Positions 8,779 through 20,000 of a stretch of 22,323 bases of DNA are shown piece after piece. The notes under the pieces are model-generated. The model did no database searches. It was not told the origin of the DNA and saw only the letters and a program-made list of their open reading frames with translations. This DNA is from Saccoglossus kowalevskii (taxonomy: Eukaryota > Hemichordata > Enteropneusta > Harrimaniidae): positions 181,650-203,972 of the forward strand of contig NW_003120422.1 in assembly GCF_000003605.2 (NCBI RefSeq), in the 5' to 3' direction. The position numbers and the translations under genes were made by a program. Every line of letters starts with the position of its first letter. The stretch's first letter is position 1.

Positions 8779-10918
8779 GTAAGTACCATTTTTATTTAAA
8801 TTCCCTGTTTTTATTTATCCCTTCTTGTATTTCAAATATCATATTAATGTAACTTGTAATAGGATCTTGTGTCTCGTATAAATCAGTCAATTCAAGTCCA
8901 ACGTGGTTATTAGTATTTGGTTTGGGTATGGGTATGTGAGCTTGTCAAAAATTATGAATTTTAAGTTTGCATGTTTCCCATAATTCCAAGTCACAAGCGT
9001 TTATGTTACGTCAACTGGGTATGTCAGCATCGGTGTCAGAATCATTTAAAAACATAATGTAAAATATATAGTAATTGCAAGTAGCAAAATATTTGTTGTT
9101 TATTACGATAATATTGTGAAACTTTTCAGTGGTCCTTATTTCACATCGTTCATTGTGCAAAGTCCACGAAGTCGGTGTTGTGTCGCCCCAATATAAAAAC
9201 AGTGTCTTTGAGAGTTTACTATAATCTAAATTACGTTAGAATACATAGAATATCGAACAGTTTTTGTTTTGATGTACATCTATCTGTGTCGTGTTGATCG
9301 TCACTTAGGGATGCACCACTAGAAACTCTTGGTGATGACAGAATTGAAAAAAAAAATGCACAGAAAAAAAAAACATACAACAAAAAATCCCACAAGGATC
9401 GTTAACAGAAATACAAAATCTGCACGCCTATTTCTCAGGGGAAAATATCACACATAGAGGATATACAAAAAAACCCAGCTAATTCTTGAACACATAGCAC
9501 AGGAATTGCAGAATTTCTAATGGTCCGACCCATATATTGACCGGCTTAGAAAGACTGATCTTTGACGGGGGAATATTGTGTTTAGATACCCTTAATTCAT
9601 CGAAATTATCGTCAAATGTGTACAGACAGAGGTACATTACTTGGGGTTTGCAACTCGCATAGTACTGTATGGTCAAGATCCCATTCAAGTCTCTTCTCGT
9701 AGATAGCGAGACTGAGGCTACGACCTTCTGACATGACGCATATCAATGTTCAAGGTTTGTAATGAAAAAATAAAACTTTTCTTGTCACTATCATAGTGAA
9801 AAATGTAATACATCGAAAATGTACAGAAAATATAGTTCTCGTAATCCGTCATATCGTGGGCAGCTATTTTGATCCACCTGGACATCCCAGTATCCTAGTT
9901 ACCTCGGGCATGCGCATTCGCATTTTTCTGAGTTTGAACGCTTATGCGAGAGCGTGATTATGACGGGATCATGGTATCATGTCACCGTAGTTACAAACCC
10001 CAAGTAATGTACCTCTGGTACAGAACATTATTGAGCGTGAAAATATCCCCGAAATACTTTCGCGTTTGTCAAATTCCACAAGATGTTGGACGCCATTGCG
10101 ACGCTATGATGACCTTTGTTTGACCTATATTTATGTTCTTTTTACTCTGTAGGTACTGGTCGGATAGTCTTATTAGCATACGCCATGTTATTGGTTATGA
10201 GCGGGCCAATGGCAAATATCAATAATAATTTGAATATTGCCAGTAAAAGTCAGGCGTGTGGTAGCGCTTTGGCGTACAACCAATCACAGGAGATCTTCAA
10301 TATGGCCACGGCGCCGCTTTCGGGTAAGCTTATTTTGTATTTTATCTAGTTATGCTCGTGTGGGGAGCTGTTTCAAATTAAAGACAATTTATTAATCTGA
10401 ATTGCCCCGGTCACTGACTGTTTTCCCATGACAACGTGAGCTCGTAGTTAACAATTACGCCATTCAAAGAGTAACACTCGTGTTATACCTAAAGGCGTCA
10501 CGGACCGAAGTGAAAACTGCTTCGACGTTAATGTGCGTGGAATCAGGTATTGTTCGGATATTATGGAAACATGCAAAAAAGAAGGAAGAAAGAGAAGTTT
10601 TGTTTTAAGTAATACTTAGCCTAAATTATCTGTGTGGTATCAAATTAACACAGATGGAATAACATTTTAGTTCTAAAAAGTTTGCATCATCTGTCTCGGC
10701 ATCCATGTGCATATATTGTCTATTTCTCATGCAGGGACAGTGTAACTGTGCTCAGTAGTTGGACTGATATGATATGTGCTGTTTACAACGTGGCCATTAA
10801 ATGTGTGTATTAGCTTACCAGTAGAGCAAATGTATCAAAAACAGTATTTTGACGGCGGGCAATTTACTACACATTATAATTATAATTATTATTATTGATT
10901 TTTATTAATTTTTATTAA

Positions 10919-11010
<92 letters not shown>

Positions 11011-14000
11011 GATTTTTATTAATTTTTATTATTATTATTATTATTATTAATAATAATAAAAAACGCGTCTGTTTTAAATGGCGTCATTTCCTGGACGAGA
11101 TCTATAGTGGTGAAAACTGCACGAAATGTTAGTCCAAATTTGGCCTGCAATAAGCCTTTTGTTTTAGATTTATGAAATCGGACTCATATCTAGGAAATGT
11201 TCAGTAATATGCTGACTACTACTTAACAAATGTATCTGTCCTAGCAGCTTTAGTCTCTTTATAACAAGACGATTCCAAAAAAACGTTATATATTATTGTC
11301 GTTGATTATTCAGTGGTGATCGACTCGGTGGAAGAAGTAGTAGAATCCATGAAAGAAATTGTAAGAGAAGTTAAGACATCGTTTGAAGGGATAGCAGACG
11401 CCCTCGACGCCGTAGGTAAGTCATAAAAACGTTAATGATTCGACTTTAGACTTTGCACAGACCCGTGAATAAATTCAACGGTTTCCACATAGTTTTGCTG
11501 ACAACGAGCAAGAATCTCGACTCCCAAGAAAGTTTTTGAGTGAATACGATAACAACTTGGGGTAATATGTTTAACAGATCTGCTTACATATCTGACGAAA
11601 AATTAATATTGTGGGTTTTCACAGATATTCTAATAGAACATATCATTAGTTATTCGGCTGTATTAAGTCATTACATCATAAGTATTTATTTTAAATGGAG
11701 GCGAGACCACTCTCCCTATTAAGGTATATATTGGGTTCTTTTAATGTTTCTTTCGAATCGGGCACCTCTGTCTGGTGGCATGAAAGTTACGTTATTCTCA
11801 AACAACCAAGTCTAATACTAGTATATACCAGAACGGTTAGGAAACTGGTTGCCGCCTCCGCAATTACGCACTACTGCGTTATTCAGTAGTCACGGTAAAG
11901 ATTGGTGGCGCTATGCATATATGCGTAGCCAACAGAGAACCTTTTCTGCCGAACTGCAGATCGCCTCTTTTTTTCTTTCCTTGTTTTTTTTTCTGTTTTT
12001 GCTTCATGAGTTGATTGTTTCACTTACTGGTAAATTCATGGAATTTAAGGAACGTTACCAACTTCATGTTATCGAAGACTGCATTGTAATTTTAGCCCGT
12101 GCCCAGTGCGCCCTCACAGAACAATCTTCGACTCATTCAGCACGAACTCGTGTTTGGTGTATTCACATGCACTTGGGGGGGGGGGGTCCTGCGGCCAAAA
12201 TGAGGGAGGCTAAATGTTTGACAATTCCCTACAGACATGTCGTGGTCGTCGGCAAAACTCGGCATTCTTCGGAACTTCTGAATCTCGTTCACCGTAATGA
12301 TCAAAACACGAGTCAGGGAATTAACTTTATGTATTTGTTTACAATTACCTAGGCGACTCAATTCAAACATCCATCGATTGGTTAAACGGTATTGTGGACA
12401 AGTGTAACGAAAAAATGGGCGCACCGGAAACACTGTGCCGCGAAAAATTCCAGGATGCTGAGAAAAAGTGCAAGAGAATTCCTGTTATCAATATTGCATG
12501 TGGCGTTATTAGCCTGGTGGAGAACGTGTGTGCGGTAGCTGGAAGTAAGTGAATTGTCGTCAGTGCGAGATAGTCGTCTGTGTTGTCTTTCATTTCGTGT
12601 CAGACTAGCCCTGAGTACAGTCCTCTGTAGGGTGGCCTCCTTCCGCTGATCATTCGGCCCTGTCATGGGAAGAAGACCAACACACACTGGACTGTACTCA
12701 GGACTAGTGTCACATGTTATTGATTTCAAATGGGCTTTTATTTCATCAGTGAGACGCAGTCACTTGAAGTGGGAGGGTCGTCACCTGCGCACGCGCGGGA
12801 ATTGAGTCCCAAGCGACGATAACAACACGCGCTAAAAACGCAAAGACTTATGGGTAGACACTTGTTTGTAAACAATGACACGTTATGGTCATCTGACGCA
12901 TGCGCAGGTGACGACTCCCCCGCTTAATTATATGGCATGGGGTGTTCTTTCTATGAATAAATAGTTTCCGAAGTGAAAATTATTGACCGAAACGCAAGTG
13001 TACCGTCACTGAGGTAAATACCGTCGTTGAACCGTCAGAGTATATGTGATAGACAACATTTTGTTTTTTGTAAACAATACAACTGAGCTGGATTTTCATT
13101 TTCGACTTGGTGTCACATTCTCGTAAGGCCTGTAATGCACACCATTTCTTCCCATGATTCCATACACACTTCAATTTGCAGGGTTTGAGGTAATATGGCA
13201 AAAAACATAGAGTTAAGGATGCCGACACTCAGTAATGAGTTTTATCGACTGCATGTCACGGTGACTGCTAGCCAATCAACGTGGGGATCTTGAATTTGAG
13301 GTTTACTGACAAGTTCCACCTAATATATTTTGTGTTGTTTATTTCAGTTGGAAAGCTGTTCTGTTTGATTCCCGGTGCGATTGTTGGCTTAATTGTCAGT
13401 ACTATCACAACAGGTATTTGTTCGAGTTTCTCTCCTCCTCCACAGACAGAGAGAGGCCCATCTATGAGCGTTATTGTTTTTGTACACCTTCATAACTCTT
13501 TGTGTAAAACGAATGAAAATCTCAACGTTTTTAGGAAAGTTCAAATGTACTTGAATGTATATGGTCGCTACATGCCACGTCACAACATTTTCGAAATTGA
13601 CGTGGAAGCGTTTTCACGTGAAAAGCCTTTGATTAATCACTGCGTTAACTACGAGTTACGGACAACAGATTTGTTTGTGTTGTTTAAAGTTCAAGTTTAG
13701 TAACTCGAATTGTTACCAGTTAGCCGAATTTCTAGTTACGGGAAACATACGGGCGTGGGCGTTGTTTCTAAAAATATGGACGTGGTCATTTCAGCATCTC
13801 TTACAATACATTGTTTTCATGAAATCCCTTCATTTTTAGGTTGCCAAGTTTACCTCAGTTTGAGAGTATTATCAGGGGGAAATTCTTTTTCCTCTAGGGT
13901 TCTCCACACTTGTCAGGGGGGAATCTCGTCTCCTCTCTCTATCGTGTCCCCTTGAGGTGCGGGATCGGGAAAGTCACTTAAGCTTTACAGTCAAATAGGA

Positions 14001-17000
14001 CACACACAACGAAATACGTTTAACTCTCGTCTTAGTCGGTCTGTGGAGCACTCTATAAGACACAGCGCCCTGGGGAAGAATCCCCAAGACTATCGCAAGG
14101 CTGACCCAAGACTCGCCTAGCCTCTCCAAGACTGTCTCTGTTCTGGTGTACTCGCCAAGACGAACTAAAAACAACTTTATTCATTTTCAAAACTCTAACC
14201 AATTACAAAGCAGAAAAAAGACTCTAGGGCGTAACCTTCAATCATAAAGCCAATCACACTAAGTACTGAATACGTCATATCTTTTGATTAATCGTTCACT
14301 ACATTAATAACTACGAATACCAACTGTCAGAATTAATAGTCAGAATAGCGACGGTTATCTCGTAATTAGTTCCAAATCACTGAGCCAAGTTCCGTCCAGG
14401 ACCTCGCCTGCCTAAACGATGACAGACATAACACAGCAATTCGCTAGTAATCAGCTAATTAAGTCGATTAACAGATACGCGTAAACAAATTCATGACAGT
14501 ATTTCTAACAACAGTGCTTTTTTCGTTCTCACAGGTTGCACCATGGTGTTAGACGAACTTGAGAAAGAGTTCTACGTCAATGTCGACATTAGTCATAATT
14601 TTTCGTACGACGCAAACACGTCCAAAACGGTTTCCCAAATCACGGAGGGAATATCTCGCGAGATTGAAAAAAGAACGAGAATATTCAGCACAATTCTGAT
14701 GTGGGCCAGTCGTGGGTTGGCGTTGACCATACTTTGGATATTTCTAAAGTAAGTTCACACAAATAGGTGAGGCGAGAGCTCTTATATTTTCTATGATATA
14801 TGCGGAATGGGAAGAGTAGGTATAACACCTCATTGGTTGCACTAATTGCATTTCCTCAAGTGAGACACGCTATCCCTGAGCCAGACAGACACTAATGAGG
14901 GCGCAATAGTTCGCACTGACCATGCTTGATACCAAAATACACATAATTTTCACAACAACTTTACAGTGCCGATAACATTGGCGAAACTTGGTTTATCTTG
15001 AATGCCAACCAACATAGAATGGTGGATAAACTCTGTGATTCGGTTGTTTTATTTTTTTATAGAGCGTGGATATATCGACGGAAATATTTAGCGAAAGATC
15101 GATTCGATAACTGCTACATTACGTCATTGTTTGTTGAAATGGACGACAAGAGGATGGCAATGGACAAGGAAACTATCTTGCCATTGCGAAGAATGGAACG
15201 CGGGAAATTCATACGTCCGTGTAAGTATCAATTTATGTTTTATAATTCGTATAATCCCAGCATGCCTCGGCATTGAAGGTTTCTGAAAAAAATGAACCCG
15301 GAAAACTTGACCTGAAATGTGCGTTTCACACGTTTGAACCTAGCTAGTCTCCAATTGCAGGATTCCGGCGCGCGTAATAGTCTGTGTAATTACGTCAACA
15401 GTTTTGATTGTCATGCGCAATTGCTTCGCAATGCGCACGGCGTGATAGGTTGGTATTTTGAAGAGCTGTTACAAAGTAAGACGACCAACATGGCGGAGAC
15501 GATGGCGTACTCTTGAAGAAATATCACAAGACGCTGAAATTAACAAATAATTATTTTGTGGTCGTATGAATCGTTGTAAAATGCGGCGTTTTCATGTAAC
15601 GTATTCTTATATAGGTAAATTCCACATTGAGTGTACAACTCCACGCACGAATGACTGTGAAATTTAAGAAAATTATGCAAAAATATAATTATATGCTCTA
15701 CTATATTTTGTAGTTTCCCTAAGATTAGCTCGAATGGAGAGATTTAGCATGATTACTGGATTAGTGTTATGGTTTGCACAGGGATTATGGACTGCTCTGA
15801 TTATGAGTGCAGACTATGGTGCCCATTGGCTGCTACATATGATAGCAGTTCATGCTACAGTCAAAACACAGGCTCAAAGTAAGTCACATCATTTTCCTTC
15901 ACCGACGGCGTTGTCACGCGTTATGCGTAGAATCGAACGTAAAAACGAGACAAACAAAGGCCACACCGCGTGGGAAGTTCGACAAACTAGAAAGTGTTTT
16001 AGAAGTATTTTCGCGCTCAATAATGTGTTATACACATTTGACGATGACCAATTTTAATGACGCAAGAGTATCTCGATATAAAAATGAAGTTCAAAATCAA
16101 ACCGTTCGGTTTTTGCAATGCATGGTACACCGAGAAAAGTTTACTACTCCGTGTTCGTGACGTACTAGTTATTGGATATAGATGGAGGCAATGCCGTTCA
16201 AATCGACAACTGTAGTTAGTTGTAGAGTCGTTCGTCATCTAGAATATAATAAATCTAAAAATAAAACCCAATCATCATTGACGACTCTGAAATAAACGAT
16301 TATCTACGGTTTTAATGAATAGTAACGAATTTCATTTTAATAGTAGAATGCTACTCGCGATTTTGTCACAAACTCCTAATTGTTAGCGTATACAACCGTG
16401 ATATTTCGTGTCAAAATATATGTACAATCATTTTATTATCCGAGTCAGTCAACAGTATGTAAACTTTTTTGGTTCACTGTCAATCTGTTTTTTGAGAAAA
16501 AAGTAAAATACTACGCATAAAATGCCATTTAAACACCGGTTTTCATGGATCACATTAAAAAAAAACATTTTCTCGTTAAATTCTTAACATAACAATTGTT
16601 GCAAGACGTATATTTACAATGGTATAATGCAATTGTTATTGAATTTTATTGATCGACTTCGAGTCTCTCTGAACCAAGTACGATTACTCCATACCTTTAT
16701 TTTTTGCATCCTTGTAACATGAGATGTGTCAAATATATAAAAAAATGTCAATATTCTCACTTTTGTATCGCATTTTACCTCAAGCGACCCTCGTTTACAT
16801 CACACAAACATCTCGTCATGAGAGGGCGTGATTTATAAGAATGCCCTTGGCACTTATAATTTTCAAATTTACGTGCAAAGTCTGATGCGACAAATATTTG
16901 GTGATTAAAACACAAATAGCAAACTGAGAAGAACAAAATGGCGGTTTGCTGACGTACTCCGACAGTGGTTTGATAAAACTCTTAATTCACCAACTGTCTT

Positions 17001-20000
17001 TTTTGTGCCTAGGTACACACGATGTGCGCATGCGTGTTGATGGAGAGGGCCTCCTTGCAGACTTGTACAGAGTAGTAATCAGCGGATTTGATCCTATGAC
17101 TGGTAGGAACTTCAGCGTCGATACGACAAAGTGTTTACCGATGGCACGACCACCGGATATACCCTTATATAGTACAATAGGTACGTGCGCATCATCATGC
17201 CATTACGTCAATCTCTTATCAGTATCATTACCTTATATAGTTTAAATAAGTATGCACTCGATCCGACGTTTTGTCAACTTGTGATCCAGATCAATGTCTG
17301 TATAATTAAGGCTTATACGTCAGCTTGATTTACTGCCAGAAATGACGTCTTATTCTCGCTAATTTATATTTTTACTTATTCACCCAATATGCTTTCATTT
17401 AAATCGTCATAGAAACTATGGCGCTACAAACGTTAATTATTTAAAGGGGGAGGGTCGTTCCCTGCGCACGCGCGGGAATTGAGTCCCAAGCGACGATAAC
17501 ACACGCTAAAACGCAAAGGGTCATTGGTGCACGCTTGTTTGTAAACAATGACACGCTATGGCCATCTGACCCATGCGCAGGTTAAGACTCCCCCACTTTA
17601 ATTGAAATAACCGAGTACACAGTGAGGTAAAATACCATGTCGAACCAGAATACCGGATACTCGGCAAGGTAAAATACTATGTTGAATCAAATGTACGGCG
17701 GGCATGACTAAACCGACGATCGCTGTCTGTACGTAATAACCTGTTATTGAACATCCTTTATTGTAGCGTGATATGCCGTACGCGAGCGCCAGTTTGAGTC
17801 ACGCGCGCATGCGCAGTACACGTTTACTTTCATTCAACGTAGTACACGTATTAACCATGCCGTGCATTCGATGTTATTTCATGTTTTACTTTCAATGTTA
17901 GCAGTTACTATACGCTTACATCTTTTACAACGTCGGATACACAACGCGTCTTAAATACACAGTATGTGTGCGTGTCTGTGCGTCGTACTAACTTCACTCC
18001 AAAGACTATTTAGGGGTATAAGGTAAAATTTATTTAACAACTCATCACGAAAAAACTCCATAAGATGGTTAATGACTAGTAAATCGTTGTTATTTAATAT
18101 TCAGGTACTATTTACGGGATAGCTCTGTTCCTTGTATTGACGGAAGCATATGGATTACGACTTCGCCGCGTGGTGGCAGCATATTACTACCCACAGAGAG
18201 AGCGGGAACGAATTGCGTGGCTGTACACGCACATTTTAAAAAGAAGAGGTGGTTTTTTGAGGTTTCTGAGAAAAGCAATAAGAAAAAATTCTAAAAACTC
18301 CCATCCGACAGAGAAGGTCTCCATGATTGATTTCTGTGCGGCAATGTAAGTCAGTAATTTGATTTTGTTCGAAACCATCGTCAATGTTTCTGTTCACAGT
18401 TTATTTACGTACAAAGAAATGCACTGTTCTTGTAACAATTTTATAATCCCACATCTTGACTGTTCCTACAAATCCTTCAATCTAGCGACTAAGAGTTTCC
18501 GTGACGTTATTGGGCATGGGTGATAGAAAAGTCGCTGTCATTTAAAGTGGAGTTAATAAATACACCCTGCTTGATAAATATGATACAACCTCGAAAACGC
18601 GATGATAACTATAGAGAGCGTGGTAGAACATGTCAGCATTTAAAGCAATAATATAAAACAATAAAATGACTACAGTCTATGAACATGATGGCACATTGCG
18701 CATGTTGTTATTGAATGACATTATATTTGGGGCAAGGGGGTAGCTGGTACAGGTTAAGTGAAATAAAATACGTTTTTTACGTTTTTCCCACAAAATAAAA
18801 TAAAAGTTCCAATTACAGTAAAAAATGGGTTTTTTTACACTTTACAGATAAAGCAAATTCCTAATTACATTTTTATAATATATTTGATAATTTGTGCAAA
18901 ATTGGAATATGCGTACTAATTGCAACATTTACATGTAATAAGATCATTGTACAAATTATGGACGAATAAAATAGCTGATTACATTTTACACCTTGTCCAT
19001 GTCTACGAGTTTACGTTTTTTACATTATTACGAGAACAAAACAATTTATTACAGCTTACGAAAATATCCCTTGCCGACCTTATATCGCATCATAATTATC
19101 TAACGTTAAATATTCAAGAGAATGGGGGTTAAGAGGGAACTGAAATTGTTTACAAGACAAGCATTAGATTAGACCAACACATCCAACTATTTTGGTTTCC
19201 TTCAAGTTACCAGATAAATAATTGCTTTGAGCTGTTGAACCAAGGTTGACGACTTGTTTTTACTTTGTAATCTCTTTTCATCAGGTTTCCAATGGTTGAA
19301 AAAATTCTTAAAATGTGCGGTATTGAGAAAAAATACTGCTTGGGGTGTGGGCAGTCTGGTGATAAAGATGACACCGAAAACTTTAAACATTGTGTCAACC
19401 ATGGATGCAAAGGTAATCAGTGATTTGTGTTGACTTGTTATTTTTTATGCGTCTGGAAATTGTGGCAAAAAGAGCGCCATAACTCTAATACGAGTCGCCC
19501 TGGTACTGGAATTGTGTCACCCTCAACACAATTCACCAGTCCAACAAATTAATATTTATTCTTTTTTCTCTAGCTCGACATTACTTTTGAAGTGAGGGAT
19601 AATGTTGGTTATGTAAATGAAAACTGGTTCTTAATGTTTTATATACTTTGTAATAACATTTTATACATACAGGATGAATATTAATCACATATATAATCTC
19701 GTGCTTCAGGTATATATTGTATAATGTGTTTTGCCGACTTGAATAATATGTGTACGCTGTGCATGAAACCTGTGGACTATGGCGATTACTCAGATTTAAG
19801 TGAAGAAAGGTAAATATATCCAAATTATATCCCATATCCCACCACTGAATCGTACCACTCGTATGTCATATCCGGTCGCTGCCACCAATGACACTGTCCC
19901 ATGAATCAAGTGTCACATCCTCAGAACTCTGGGTACATTAACCTTTTCACCATCAGACATTCTCGCCCAAATTTGTATGCACTTTTCTTTCTTATATTCT

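Larger units (their letters stand above)
8779..10152 (+). other. DCST intron 1
   Basis: The first part (8779-9520) is AT-rich with poly(A) runs near 9347 and 9366 and holds nothing recognised. The second part is repeat R1 copy 2, split by a hAT-like MITE. Confidence 0.85.
12545..13347 (+). other. DCST intron 4
   Basis: The intron contains a foldback element (12598-12714) and, 50 bases downstream, MITE M1 copy 2 (12764-12927). The remainder is unremarkable. Confidence 0.85.
17181..18104 (+). other. DCST intron 9
   Basis: This 924-base intron contains MITE M1 copy 3 (17441-17601) and a separate perfect NRF1-type palindrome at 17804-17815. The rest is unremarkable. Confidence 0.85.

Noticed and set aside
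11849..12352. 167-codon open frame in DCST intron 3
   Set aside because: It includes a T-rich tract and a G12 run, has no recognisable motif, and ends at a good splice acceptor used by the main gene.
12137..12729. Minus-strand open frames of 76-115 codons
   Set aside because: They overlap DCST exon 4 and the foldback element antisense, and are shadows of coding sequence.
13712..14516. A complete solo LTR with TGTTACC..CTAACA ends
   Set aside because: The ends fit loosely, but the flanking 5 bases differ (CGAAT and ACAGT), so there is no target duplication. Only a partial LTR-like remnant is considered.
14998..15062. Upstream extension of the exon 7 open frame
   Set aside because: The stretch runs through a T-rich tract up to a TTTTTTATAG acceptor. 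The phase and family match start at 15063.
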